64,000 nt of DNA, taken from Cellulomonas alba (GTDB taxonomy: Bacteria > Actinomycetota > Actinomycetes > Actinomycetales > Cellulomonadaceae). The translations under genes and the position numbers were made by a program. Location of the stretch: positions 62,001 to 126,000 of the forward strand of contig NZ_JAUCGQ010000003.1 in assembly GCF_030362835.1 (NCBI RefSeq). Reading direction: 5' to 3'. Of this stretch, positions 22,110 to 31,026 are shown piece by piece; within the stretch, counting starts at the first letter, position 1; the number at the start of each line of letters is the position of its first letter. The notes beneath the pieces are model-generated. The model was given only the letters and a program-made list of their open reading frames with translations. It was not told the DNA's origin and searched no databases.

Positions 22110-22187
22110 GCGCGTCGACGCACTGACCGCGCCCGCGCGGCGCGGTCCGCCGCCGTCCGCGTCGTGGCGCGCGGCGGGCGGCCCGCG

Positions 22188-23219
22188 TCAGGCGTCCGCG
22201 TCGTCGCCCGCGGCGACCACGCGCGGGTCCTGCGCCGGCACGCCGGCCCGCGCGTCGCGCCGCACCTTGAGCGCACTCGCCACGGCGGTGACGCCGAGGA
22301 TCGCGACGATCGCGAGCAGCGAGACCCACACGGGCACGTCGGGCGCCCACGCGATCGGCTCGCCGCCGTTGATGAAGGGCACCTCGTTCTCGCGCAGCGC
22401 CTCGAGCACGAGCTTGACGCCGATGAAGCCGAGCAGCACCGCCAGCCCGATGTTCAGGTACACCATGCGGCGCAGCAGGTCGCCGAGCAGGAAGTACAGC
22501 TGGCGCAGCCCCATCAGGGCGAACACGTTCGCCATCAGCACGAGGTACGGCTCGGTCGTGAGGCCGAAGATCGCGGGGATCGAGTCGAACGCGAACAGCA
22601 GGTCGGTCACGCCGAGCGCGACGAGCACGATGAGCATCGGCGTCACGAGCCGTCGGCCGTTCTCGCGGATCGTGAGCCGCACGCCGTGGTACTCGGGCGT
22701 CGACGGCACCACGCGCTGCACCCAGCTGACGACGCGCGGGGGCGTGTACTCGTCGTCGCCCGTGTCGCCCTCGGAGCCGACCTTCCACGCGGTCCAGATC
22801 AGGAACGCGCCGAACACGTAGAACATCCAGCTGAACGCGTTGATGACGGCCGTGCCGGCGAGGATGAAGACGCCGCGCAGCACGAGCGCCAGCACGATCC
22901 CCACGAGCAGCGCGGTCTGCTGGTAGATCCGTGGGACCGCGAACCGGCTCATGATCAGCAGGAAGACGAAGAGGTTGTCGACCGAGAGCGAGTACTCGGT
23001 GAGCCAGCCCGCGTAGAACTGGCCCGCGTACTCGCCGCCGGCCCAGACCCAGACGCCGAGCCCGAACAGGATCGCGAGCCCCACGTACAGCGCGAGGTAG
23101 CGCACGCACTCCGCCACCGTGGGGACGTGCGGGCGGCGGCCGACGACGGCGACGTCGACGACGAGCACGGCCGCCGCCACGGAGAGCGTGACGGCCCAGG
23201 TCAGGGGTGCGACGTGCAT
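22188..23219 (-). CDS. TerC-family integral membrane protein, second copy
   Basis: A 343-residue protein with about nine membrane segments, of the TerC/Alx family of metal exporters, implicated in manganese export or metalation of exported proteins. The family's acidic intramembrane motifs are present: LSVDNLFVFLLIM and FAFDSIPAIFGLT, plus GFIGVKLVLEAL late in the chain. The ATG has TGAGGACC directly upstream. It starts five bases after the upstream TerC gene, so both lie under one riboswitch. The two paralogues are clearly related along their length. Confidence 0.92.
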   Translation of the reverse strand: MHVAPLTWAVTLSVAAAVLVVDVAVVGRRPHVPTVAECVRYLALYVGLAILFGLGVWVWAGGEYAGQFYAGWLTEYSLSVDNLFVFLLIMSRFAVPRIYQQTALLVGIVLALVLRGVFILAGTAVINAFSWMFYVFGAFLIWTAWKVGSEGDTGDDEYTPPRVVSWVQRVVPSTPEYHGVRLTIRENGRRLVTPMLIVLVALGVTDLLFAFDSIPAIFGLTTEPYLVLMANVFALMGLRQLYFLLGDLLRRMVYLNIGLAVLLGFIGVKLVLEALRENEVPFINGGEPIAWAPDVPVWVSLLAIVAILGVTAVASALKVRRDARAGVPAQDPRVVAAGDDADA

Positions 23220-23224
23220 GGTCC

Positions 23225-24280
23225 TCAGTTCTCGTCGATGCGCCGCGTGGTCGCGGTGGCGTTGTCGGGCGACGCGGCCGAGCCGTCCGTCACCTCGCGT
23301 CCTCGGCGCGTGGCGACGAGGGACGCGACGGTCGCGACCGCGAGGGTCGCGAGGATGAACGCGAGCGACGCCCACGTCGGGATCTCGGGCGCCCACTCGA
23401 CGGGCTCACCGCCGTTGATGAACGGCAGCTCGTTGGTGTGCAGCGCGTGGAGCACGAGCTTGACGCCGATGAAGCCGAGGATCACGGCCAAGCCCTGCGC
23501 CAGGTACACGAGCCGTTCGAGCAGGCCGCCGATCAGGAAGTACAGCTGGCGCAGGCCGAGGAGTGCGAACGCGTTCGCGGTGAACACGATGTACGGCTCC
23601 TCCGTGAGCCCATAGATCGCGGGGATCGAGTCGAGGGCGAACAGGACGTCGGTCGTGCCGATCGCGACCATGACCACGAGCATCGGCGTGAACACGCGCC
23701 GGCCGTCGACCCGGACCGTCAGCCGGTCGTCGTGGTACGTGTCCGTCGTCGGGACGACGCGCTTCAGCCAGCGGACCATGAGCCCGTCGCCCCGGTGCGC
23801 CGCCTGCTCCTCGAGCGGCTCGTCGTCGTGCTCCCGCACGAGCTTGACGGCCGTGTAGAGCAGGAACGCGCCGAAGACGTAGAAGACCCACGAGAACTGC
23901 TCGATCGCGGCGGCACCGAGCAGGATGAAAGCCGTCCGCAGCACGAGCGCGATGACGACGCCCACCAGCAGCACCTTCTGCTGATACATCCGCGGGACCG
24001 CGAACCTCGTCATGATGATGAGGAAGACGAACAGGTTGTCGACCGAGAGGCTCTTCTCGGTGACGTACCCCGCGAAGTACTCCCCCGCGTGACCCCAGTC
24101 CCAGACGAGGCCGAGCGCCACGCCGAACGCGAGTGCGAACGCGATGTAGGCGCCGGACCACCACGCGGACTCGCGGAAGGTCGGCTCGTGCGGCGTGCGC
24201 ACGTGGGCGAAGAAGTCGAAGACGATGAGGCCGGCGACGACCACCGCCGTCAGCAGCCAGACCCAGAGCGGGACGTTCAT
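23225..24280 (-). CDS. TerC-family integral membrane protein, first copy
   Basis: A 351-residue paralogue of the next gene with the same layout: about nine membrane helices, SLSVDNLFVFLIIM and FALDSIPAIYGLT as the intramembrane acidic motifs, and GFIGVKLVLHALHTNE near the C terminus. TerC relatives Alx, YkoY and MntP-type proteins limit cytosolic manganese. It is preceded by a yybP-ykoY riboswitch, and its GGGGG ribosome-binding site sits in a hairpin that the aptamer can control. Manganese export is the likely role, supported by the aptamer upstream rather than by direct evidence. Confidence 0.93.
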   Translation of the reverse strand: MNVPLWVWLLTAVVVAGLIVFDFFAHVRTPHEPTFRESAWWSGAYIAFALAFGVALGLVWDWGHAGEYFAGYVTEKSLSVDNLFVFLIIMTRFAVPRMYQQKVLLVGVVIALVLRTAFILLGAAAIEQFSWVFYVFGAFLLYTAVKLVREHDDEPLEEQAAHRGDGLMVRWLKRVVPTTDTYHDDRLTVRVDGRRVFTPMLVVMVAIGTTDVLFALDSIPAIYGLTEEPYIVFTANAFALLGLRQLYFLIGGLLERLVYLAQGLAVILGFIGVKLVLHALHTNELPFINGGEPVEWAPEIPTWASLAFILATLAVATVASLVATRRGREVTDGSAASPDNATATTRRIDEN

Positions 24281-24286
24281 CGAGTA

Positions 24287-24415
24287 CCCCCGGTACGTGC
24301 GTGTGTACCGAAGGTCTCCCCCACCCGGGCTCTCGTCGAGCCGGGCCGAACGCGCCGGGGCGAGCTGCCCGTGATGACGACGCGATCGCTTGCGGGGTAC
24401 TCCCCTTCACCGAAG
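24287..24415 (-). promoter_or_regulatory. yybP-ykoY manganese riboswitch
   Basis: On the minus strand the leader of the first terC gene contains the two invariant internal loops of this class. GGGGAGUA is at 24405-24398 and GAGACCUUC is at 24318-24310. P1 pairs GAAGG (24408-24404) with CCUUC (24314-24310). Two hairpins lie between them, with UCGUCAUCAC (24380-24371) resembling the known loop. yybP-ykoY aptamers bind Mn2+ and turn on exporters, including TerC-type ones. The 3' flank (24310-24287) holds two overlapping hairpins that look like the expression platform. Confidence 0.88.
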
Positions 24416-24482
24416 GAGCCAGCATAGGCGACCGCCGGGCCGCGAGGCGTCAGGCGGTCGCCCACGGACGTCTCGCCGGGGG

Positions 24483-26588
24483 TCAGGCGGTCGCCGCCTG
24501 CATCTGCCGGAGCTCCTTCTTGAGGCCGGAGATCTCGTCGCGCAGCCGTGCGGCCAGCTCGAACTGCAGCTCGGCGGCCGCGGCGTGCATCTGGTCGGTC
24601 AGCTCCTGGATGAGCCCCGCCAGGTCGCTCGCCGCCGCGCCGACGAGCCGCGTGCGCTCGTCGCGCGGGCCGCTCCTGGAGCCGAAGCCCGGGACCGGCG
24701 CCTTGCCGCGGCTCGACTGCCGGCCCGCGCCACCGAGCAGCGCGTCGGTGTCGGCGTCCTCGCGCGCGAGCAGGTCGGTGACGTCCGCGATCTTCTTGCG
24801 CAGCGGCGTCGGGTCGATGCCGTGCTCGAGGTTGTAGGCGACCTGCTTCTCGCGGCGCCGGTTGGTCTCGTCGATCGCGAGCTGCATCGCGGCCGTGACC
24901 GTGTCGGCGTACATGTGCACCTGGCCGGACACGTTGCGCGCGGCGCGGCCGATGGTCTGGATCAGCGACTTGCCCGAGCGGAGGAAGCCCTCCTTGTCGG
25001 CGTCGAGGATCGACACGAGCGACACCTCGGGCAGGTCAAGGCCCTCGCGCAGCAGGTTGATGCCGACGAGTACGTCGTACTCACCGAGCCGGAGCTCGCG
25101 CAGCAGCTCGACGCGGCGCAGCGTGTCGACCTCCGAGTGCAGGTACCGGACCCGGACGCCCTTCTCGAGCAGGTAGTCGGTGAGGTCCTCGGCCATCTTC
25201 TTGGTCAGCGTCGTCACGAGCACGCGCTCGTCGCGCTCGACGCGGTCGTGGATCTCCCCGAGCAGGTCGTCGATCTGGCCCTGCGTCGGCTTGACCACGA
25301 TCTCGGGGTCGACCAGGCCGGTCGGCCGGATGATCTGCTCGACCACCCCGTCCGCCATCGACAGCTCGTAGTCGCCCGGCGTGGCCGAGAGGTAGACCGT
25401 CTGGCCGATGCGCTCGACGAACTCCTCCCAGCGCAGCGGCCGGTTGTCCACCGCGCTCGGCAGCCGGAAGCCGTGGTCGACGAGCGCGCGCTTGCGGGAC
25501 ATGTCGCCCTCGTACATCGCGCCGATCTGCGGCACCGTCACGTGTGACTCGTCGATGACGAGCAGGAAGTCCTCGGGGAAGAAGTCGAGCAGCGTGTTCG
25601 GCGCGGAGCCGGCCACGCGGCCGTCGATGTGCCGCGAGTAGTTCTCGATCCCGGAGCAGGAGCCGATCTGGCGCATCATCTCGATGTCGTACGTGGTGCG
25701 CATGCGCAGGCGCTGGGCCTCGAGGAGCTTGTTCTGGCGCTCGAGCTCGGCGAGCCGCTCCTCGAGCTCGGCCTCGATGCCGCCGATCGCGCGCTCCATC
25801 CGCTCCGGCCCGGCCACGTAGTGCGTCGCAGGGAAGATGTGCATCTGCTGCTCGGACCGCACGACGTCACCCGTGAGGGGATGGAGCGTGGCGATCGCCT
25901 CGATCTCGTCACCAAACATCTCGATGCGGATCGCGAGCTCCTCGTAGACCGGGATGATCTCGATCGTGTCGCCGCGCACCCGGAAGGTGCCGCGCGTGAA
26001 CGCGAGGTCGTTGCGGGCGTACTGCATCTGCACGAACCGGCGCAGCAGCTGGTCGCGGTCCACGTGGTCGCCGACCGACAGCGTCACCATCCGGTCGACG
26101 TACTCCTGGGGCGTCCCCAGGCCGTAGATGCACGACACCGACGCGACCACGACGACGTCCCGCCGGGTCAGCAGCGAGCTCGTGGCCGAGTGCCGCAGCC
26201 GCTCGACCTCGTCGTTGATCGACGAGTCCTTCTCGATGTAGGTGTCCGTCTGCGCGATGTACGCCTCGGGCTGGTAGTAGTCGTAGTACGAGACGAAGTA
26301 CTCGACCGCGTTGTTCGGCAGGAGCTCACGGAACTCGGTCGCGAGCTGCGCGGCAAGCGTCTTGTTCGGCGCCATGACGAGCGTCGGGCGCTGCACCTGC
26401 TCGATGAGCCACGCCGTCGTGGCCGACTTGCCGGTGCCGGTCGCGCCGAGCAGCACGACGTCCTTCTCGCCTGCGTTCACGCGCGCCGCCAGCTCGGCGA
26501 TCGCCTGCGGCTGGTCCCCCGACGGCGTGTACTCGGAGATGACCTCGAACGGCGCGACGGTCCGCTGGAGCTCGGTGACAGGGCGCAT
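24483..26588 (-). CDS. uvrB: Excinuclease ABC subunit B
   Basis: UvrB verifies damage with UvrA and holds UvrC for incision. The 701-residue protein has Walker [10 protein letters not shown], the beta-hairpin region [20 protein letters not shown] (residues about 100-120) for strand insertion, the helicase-like blocks [15 protein letters not shown] and [13 protein letters not shown], and a C-terminal UVR motif that binds UvrC ([20 protein letters not shown]). The length is slightly above average. The ATG is preceded by TACGGT six bases upstream, so it is probably leaderless. No LexA box is evident near this start. Confidence 0.98.
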   Translation of the reverse strand: MRPVTELQRTVAPFEVISEYTPSGDQPQAIAELAARVNAGEKDVVLLGATGTGKSATTAWLIEQVQRPTLVMAPNKTLAAQLATEFRELLPNNAVEYFVSYYDYYQPEAYIAQTDTYIEKDSSINDEVERLRHSATSSLLTRRDVVVVASVSCIYGLGTPQEYVDRMVTLSVGDHVDRDQLLRRFVQMQYARNDLAFTRGTFRVRGDTIEIIPVYEELAIRIEMFGDEIEAIATLHPLTGDVVRSEQQMHIFPATHYVAGPERMERAIGGIEAELEERLAELERQNKLLEAQRLRMRTTYDIEMMRQIGSCSGIENYSRHIDGRVAGSAPNTLLDFFPEDFLLVIDESHVTVPQIGAMYEGDMSRKRALVDHGFRLPSAVDNRPLRWEEFVERIGQTVYLSATPGDYELSMADGVVEQIIRPTGLVDPEIVVKPTQGQIDDLLGEIHDRVERDERVLVTTLTKKMAEDLTDYLLEKGVRVRYLHSEVDTLRRVELLRELRLGEYDVLVGINLLREGLDLPEVSLVSILDADKEGFLRSGKSLIQTIGRAARNVSGQVHMYADTVTAAMQLAIDETNRRREKQVAYNLEHGIDPTPLRKKIADVTDLLAREDADTDALLGGAGRQSSRGKAPVPGFGSRSGPRDERTRLVGAAASDLAGLIQELTDQMHAAAAELQFELAARLRDEISGLKKELRQMQAATA

Positions 26589-26594
26589 GCCACC

Positions 26595-26600
26595 ACCGTA
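26595..26600 (-). promoter_or_regulatory. -10 element for uvrB, leaderless
   Basis: TACGGT on the minus strand, six bases before the uvrB ATG. It lies within the 60-base gap that also holds the terminator of the upstream gene. Confidence 0.5.
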
Positions 26601-26622
26601 CGTGGCACCACTGACACGCGGA

Positions 26623-26642
26623 CCCGGGGCGGTCGCCCCGGG
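26623..26642 (-). terminator. Terminator upstream of uvrB
   Basis: A perfect 8-bp stem CCCGGGGC / GCCCCGGG with a GGTC loop. It lies six bases after the stop of the preceding minus-strand gene and separates it from uvrB. Confidence 0.65.
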
Positions 26643-26648
26643 GGGACG

Positions 26649-27116
26649 TCACTTGCCGGAGTTGTGCGACACCCAGGCGCCGCGGTCCTCCGCCTCGGCC
26701 AGCTGGCCGTACACCTTCATGAAGTTCTCGTAGGCCGAGAACCCCGCGAGCTTGCGGTGCACCACCGGCACGAGGCCGCCGATGCCGCCGTCCTTCACCG
26801 TGTAGGTGAGGATCGTGCTGCGCGCCGTGGTCCGGCCCGCGGCACGCTCGACCGCCACCTCGAACCGCATCAGCTCCTCGTCCTCGCCCTTCACGAGGTC
26901 GCGCACGAGGAGCTCCATGCGCACCGCACCCCGCTCACCGACCTGGATGCGCGCCTTCGTGTCGTCGACGCGACGCGCCGCCAGCTGAGCGATCTCGAGC
27001 ATGCGAGTCAACGGCAGCTCCGTCGCGATCGACACGGACGCCTTCGACTGCGACGGACGCACCGCCCAGCCTGAACCCACCGCGGGCGCAAGGCCCGTCT
27101 GCCCACCGCGCGTCAT
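26649..27116 (-). CDS. Conserved hypothetical protein
   Basis: A 155-residue soluble protein I cannot assign to a characterised family. The ATG at 27116 is chosen because AAGGAG stands nine bases upstream. The sequence alternates beta strands (VSIATELPLTRMLEIAQL; AVRMELLVRDLVKGEDEELM; TTARSTILTYTVKDG) with a C-terminal helix (ENFMKVYGQLAEAEDR), consistent with a small START/lipocalin-like or steroid-isomerase-like beta sheet. The gene lies between uvrB and coaE, the place of another uncharacterised small gene in mycobacteria, so it may be a conserved actinobacterial family. It ends at a good terminator. Confidence 0.75.
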   Translation of the reverse strand: MTRGGQTGLAPAVGSGWAVRPSQSKASVSIATELPLTRMLEIAQLAARRVDDTKARIQVGERGAVRMELLVRDLVKGEDEELMRFEVAVERAAGRTTARSTILTYTVKDGGIGGLVPVVHRKLAGFSAYENFMKVYGQLAEAEDRGAWVSHNSGK

Positions 27117-27247
27117 GCTCCAGCTCCTTCGCCGGTCGTACCCCGAACGCGTATCCGCCCTCGGGGCACTGGATCGGCAAGGAACCACCGACAGTTTCGT
27201 GAGCGGTCGAACTTTCACCCGAGGGGAGCAGCCCGACCACCCTCGCG

Positions 27248-27877
27248 TCAAGGGGCTTCGGCCTCGATCTCGTCGGCCCGTTCGACCGCGAGCCGGTCCC
27301 AGAGCGCGTCGACCTGCTCGCGGAGCTCGGCCTCGCTGCCCGTCCCGTCCAGCACCACGTCCGCCGCGGCGAGCCGCGTCTCGTCGTCCGCCTGCGCCGC
27401 GACGCGCGCCTCGGCGTCGTGGCGCGTGAGCCCGCGCAGCCGCACGAGGCGCTCGACGCGCAGCACCGCCGGCGCATGCACCACGACGAGCACGTGGAAG
27501 TCGTCGTGCTGCCCCGTCTCGACGAGCAGCGGGATGTCGTGCACCACGACGGCACCCGGGTCGGACGCCCCGGCCTTCGCCTCGCGCTCGGCGGCGAGCC
27601 GCCGCACCACCGGGTGCACGATCGCGTCCAGCCGTGCGCGGCGCGCGTCGTCGTGGAACACCAGCGACGCGAGGTGCGCGCGATCGAGCTCGCCGTCGGC
27701 CGTCAGCACGTCCTCGCCGAACTCCTCGACGACCGCGTCGAGCCCGACCGAGCCCGGCTGGACCGCCTCGCGCGCGAGCTGGTCCGCGTCGATCACGACC
27801 GCGCCGAGCTCCGCGAGCCGGCGCGCGGCGACCGACTTGCCGCTCGCGATGCCACCTGTCAGTCCGATGCGTTGCAC
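27248..27877 (-). CDS. coaE: Dephospho-CoA kinase
   Basis: Phosphorylates dephospho-CoA in the last step of coenzyme A synthesis. The 209-residue P-loop kinase starts MQRIGLTGGIASGKSVAARR, with Walker A GGIASGKS and the acidic VIDADQLAREAV typical of CoaE, then VVHDIPLLVETGQHDDF in the CoA-binding domain. Its GTG start is preceded by CAGGAT at six bases, hinting at a leaderless transcript. It lies in the conserved rpsA-coaE-uvrB order of actinobacteria. Confidence 0.94.
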   Translation of the reverse strand: MQRIGLTGGIASGKSVAARRLAELGAVVIDADQLAREAVQPGSVGLDAVVEEFGEDVLTADGELDRAHLASLVFHDDARRARLDAIVHPVVRRLAAEREAKAGASDPGAVVVHDIPLLVETGQHDDFHVLVVVHAPAVLRVERLVRLRGLTRHDAEARVAAQADDETRLAAADVVLDGTGSEAELREQVDALWDRLAVERADEIEAEAP

Positions 27878-28034
27878 CCGACCATCCTGCCGGAGGGCCG
27901 CCGCCCCGGCGCGACGTCGTGCGTTCCCGCGTCGCTCCGCGCCCCGGAGGCCGGGTACGGGCGCGCGTCCGACGTCACGGGCGGCGGACGCGTCGGACGC
28001 CAGGGCCTCGCGTGCGTGGGGCCCGCGGGGACGC

Positions 28035-28070
28035 CGACGGGCCGGTCACCCGAAGGTGACCGGCCCGTCG
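28035..28070 (-). terminator. Strong terminator downstream of rpsA
   Basis: A perfect 16-bp stem, CGACGGGCCGGTCACC / GGTGACCGGCCCGTCG, with a 4-base CGAA loop begins 23 bases after the rpsA stop. The clearest intrinsic terminator of the window, though without a long U run. It occupies the 215-base gap to coaE, where I see no other feature. Confidence 0.85.
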
Positions 28071-28092
28071 TGGACCAGCGGTGAGCCGAGGC

Positions 28093-29574
28093 TCAGTTGC
28101 CGGTGAGCTTCTCGCGGAGCGCCGCGAGCGCCTCGTCCGACGCGAGGGTGCCGGTGGCCTCCTCGGTCGACGACGAGTAGGTCGACGGCACGGCGCCGCC
28201 GCCCACGCCACTGCTCTCGCCGCTCGTGGCCGCCTCGGCGTCCGCCTTCGCGGCCTCCGAGACCTGCTTGCGGTGCGCCTCCCAGCGCTCGTGCGCGGCC
28301 GCGTACTGGGCCTCCCACGTCTCGCGCTGCGACTCGTAGCCCTCGAGCCACTCGTTCGTCGTCGGGTCGAAGCCCTCGGGGTACTTGTAGTTGCCCTGGT
28401 CGTCGTACTCGGCCGCCATGCCGTACAGCGCGGGGTCGAAGTCCTCCGAGGCCGGGTCGAAGCCCTCGTTGGCCTGCTTGAGCGACAGCGAGATGCGGCG
28501 ACGCTCGAGGTCGATGTCGATGACCTTGACGAACACGTCGTCGCCGACCTGCACGACCTGCTCCGGGATCTCGACGTGGCGCACGGCCAGCTCCGAGATG
28601 TGGACCAGGCCCTCGATGCCGTCCTCGACGCGCACGAACGCACCGAACGGGACGAGCTTGGTGACCTTGCCGGGGACGACCTGGCCGATGGCGTGCGTCC
28701 GGGCGAACGCCTGCCACGGGTCCTCCTGCGTCGCCTTCAGCGACAGCGAGACCCGCTCGCGGTCGAAGTCGACGTCGAGGACCTCGACCGTGACCTCCTG
28801 GCCGACCTCGACGACCTCGGACGGGTGGTCGATGTGCTTCCAGGACAGCTCGGAGACGTGCACGAGGCCGTCCACGCCGCCCAGGTCGACGAACGCACCG
28901 AAGTTGACGATCGACGACACGACACCGGGCCGGACCTGGCCCTTCTGGAGCGTCTGCAGGAAGGTCGAGCGGACCTCCGACTGCGTCTGCTCGAGCCACG
29001 CACGACGCGACAGCACGACGTTGTTGCGGTTCTTGTCGAGCTCGATGATCTTGGCCTCGATCTCCTTGCCGACGTACGGCTGGAGGTCGCGCACACGACG
29101 CATCTCGACGAGCGAGGCGGGCAGGAAGCCGCGCAGACCGATGTCGAGGATGAGGCCGCCCTTGACGACCTCGATGACGGTGCCGGTGACGACGCCGTCC
29201 TCCTCCTTGATCTTCTCGATCGTGCCCCACGCGCGCTCGTACTGCGCACGCTTCTTCGACAGGATCAGCCGACCCTCCTTGTCCTCCTTCTGGAGGACAA
29301 GGGCCTCGACCGCGTCGCCGACCTTGACGACCTCACCGGGGTCCACGTCGTGCTTGATGGACAGCTCGCGGGAGGGGATGACGCCCTCGGTCTTGTAGCC
29401 GATGTCGAGCAGGACCTCGTCGCGGTCGACCTTGACGATGGTGCCCTCGACGATGTCGCCATCGTTGAAGTACTTGATGGTGGCGTCGATCGCGGCGAGG
29501 AAGTCCTCGGCCGAACCGATGTCGTTGACCGCGACCTGCGGGGTGGCGGGCTTCGCGGGGGTGGAGATGCTCAT
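28093..29574 (-). CDS. rpsA: 30S ribosomal protein S1
   Basis: S1 delivers mRNA to the 30S subunit. The 493-residue protein has four S1/OB RNA-binding repeats, the shorter actinobacterial form: DIVEGTIVKVDRDEVLLDIG, GVVTGTVIEVVKGGLILDIG, VRPGVVSSIVNFGAFVDLGG and VVPGKVTKLVPFGAFVRVED. An acidic tail with low complexity (residues about 400-490) follows, with a Ser/Thr-rich stretch near SGESSGVGGG. The ATG is at 29574; the earlier in-frame codons are rich in Arg/Pro and not credible. A 296-base upstream gap contains hairpins and the promoter. Confidence 0.98.
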   Translation of the reverse strand: MSISTPAKPATPQVAVNDIGSAEDFLAAIDATIKYFNDGDIVEGTIVKVDRDEVLLDIGYKTEGVIPSRELSIKHDVDPGEVVKVGDAVEALVLQKEDKEGRLILSKKRAQYERAWGTIEKIKEEDGVVTGTVIEVVKGGLILDIGLRGFLPASLVEMRRVRDLQPYVGKEIEAKIIELDKNRNNVVLSRRAWLEQTQSEVRSTFLQTLQKGQVRPGVVSSIVNFGAFVDLGGVDGLVHVSELSWKHIDHPSEVVEVGQEVTVEVLDVDFDRERVSLSLKATQEDPWQAFARTHAIGQVVPGKVTKLVPFGAFVRVEDGIEGLVHISELAVRHVEIPEQVVQVGDDVFVKVIDIDLERRRISLSLKQANEGFDPASEDFDPALYGMAAEYDDQGNYKYPEGFDPTTNEWLEGYESQRETWEAQYAAAHERWEAHRKQVSEAAKADAEAATSGESSGVGGGAVPSTYSSSTEEATGTLASDEALAALREKLTGN

Positions 29575-29870
29575 GTAGGGATGGGCTCCGTTGCGGACAG
29601 GAAGTAGGACGGACAAGTGACGTGCCGGACGGCAGGTGCCGACGCTGCACGGGGTGGTGTGCGATTCTCGGTGCCGGCCCCGAGGCCCCGTGAGAGCGGC
29701 CGCCGGCGGGAACTCCACCGGCGGACGACCACCTCGGGATCACTCCCGGGATGACCACGGGCACGGCCGAAGGCACGCGACACCGTCGGCCAGCCTAACG
29801 GTCGGGCAGCGGGAGGGTCAAAGCGCGCCCCGGGGTGACGGGCACCCGCCGCGAGCCGCGCGCCGGCCCG
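29575..29870 (-). other. rpsA leader and pfkA tail, intergenic
   Basis: This 296-base gap between pfkA and rpsA, both minus-strand, holds an inverted repeat CCGCCGG / CCGGCGG (29701-29707 and 29719-29725) and a smaller CGGGA / TCCCG (29736-29740, 29745-29749). The first could end pfkA transcription or form part of the rpsA leader. No clear -10/-35 pair can be defended, and no small ORF convinces me. Confidence 0.4.
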
Positions 29871-30896
29871 TCAGGCGAGGGCGCGCGCGACGGCGAGCAG
29901 GTCGTCCGGCACGCGCTTGACCTTGCCGGCGACCTCCTCGAGCGGCACCAGCTCGACGCGCTCGCCCCGCAGGGCCGTCATGACGTTCGACTGACCGGAC
30001 GTGATCGCGTCGATCGCCGCGACGCCGAACCGCGAGCCGAGGATGCGGTCCTGCGCCGTGGGCGTGCCGCCGCGCTGCACGTGACCGAGCACCGTGACGC
30101 GCGTGTCGAAGCCCGTGCGCGACTCGATCTCGGCCTTGAGGCGCTCGCCGATCGCGCCCGCGACGACCTCGCCGAACTGACCGCGCTGCGTCTCGTAGTG
30201 CATCGCGGTGCCCGGCGCCGGCACGGCACCCTCCGCGACGACCACGATCGAGAAGCTCGCGTGCGCACGGTGGCGGTGCTTGAGGAACTTGACGATCCGG
30301 TCGATGTCGAAGGGCGCCTCGGGCGCCAGCACGATCTCCGCGCCGCCCGCGATGCCGGAGGTCGTCGCGATCCAGCCCGCGTCGCGGCCCATGACCTCGA
30401 CGATCATCACGCGGTCATGGCTCTCGGCCGTCGTGTGGATGCGGTCGATGGCCTCCGTCGCTATCGTCACCGCGGTGTCGAAGCCGATCGACGCGTCGGT
30501 GCCCCACACGTCGTTGTCGATGGTCTTGGGGATCGCGACGATGCGGACGCCCGCCTCGGCGACCTTCTGGGCCGCGTGCAGCGTGCCGTCGCCGCCGATG
30601 CAGATCAGGGCCTCGATCCGCTCGGCCTCGAGCGTCGACAGCACCGCGTCCAGGCCGCCGTCCTTGGAGTGCGGGTGGAATCGCGCGGTGCCCAGGAGCG
30701 TGCCGCCCAGCGGCAGGACGTTGCGGATGTGCTGCCGGCTGAGCGGCACCGACAGCCCGTCGACGACGCCGCGCCAGCCGTTGCGGAACCCGACGATCGA
30801 GTGCCCGAACTCGCCCTCGCCGCGCTTGACGACGGCACGGATCGCGGCATTCAGGCCGGGGACGTCTCCCCCGCCGGTGAGCAGACCGACTCGCAC
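29871..30896 (-). CDS. pfkA: 6-phosphofructokinase, group III (ATP-type)
   Basis: Phosphorylates fructose 6-phosphate. The 341-residue protein starts MRVGLLTGGGDVPGLNA. The phosphoryl-donor determinant reads IGGDGTL with Gly104 (ATP-using enzymes have Gly, PPi-using ones Asp), while PKTIDNDV carries Lys124, which PPi-type enzymes also have. This Gly104/Lys124 mix characterises actinobacterial group III enzymes and predicts ATP as donor. VEVMGRDAGWIA and VLGHVQRGGTP are further family blocks. A GAAGGAG ribosome-binding site precedes the ATG. Divergent from the methyltransferase gene. Confidence 0.96.
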   Translation of the reverse strand: MRVGLLTGGGDVPGLNAAIRAVVKRGEGEFGHSIVGFRNGWRGVVDGLSVPLSRQHIRNVLPLGGTLLGTARFHPHSKDGGLDAVLSTLEAERIEALICIGGDGTLHAAQKVAEAGVRIVAIPKTIDNDVWGTDASIGFDTAVTIATEAIDRIHTTAESHDRVMIVEVMGRDAGWIATTSGIAGGAEIVLAPEAPFDIDRIVKFLKHRHRAHASFSIVVVAEGAVPAPGTAMHYETQRGQFGEVVAGAIGERLKAEIESRTGFDTRVTVLGHVQRGGTPTAQDRILGSRFGVAAIDAITSGQSNVMTALRGERVELVPLEEVAGKVKRVPDDLLAVARALA

Positions 30897-31026
30897 GGGA
30901 TGGCTCCTTCAACGATGGGCGCGGCACGGGCTCGGCGCGCACCTTCGGGCAGCCGTACGTCCACCCTAGCGACGCGAGCGGCTCGCGCTGAGCCTTCCGT
31001 CCCAGGTCACCGACGACAATGCGGGT

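Noticed and set aside
26589..26648. LexA box in front of uvrB
   Set aside because: No TCGAAC/GTTCGA-like dyad is present there.
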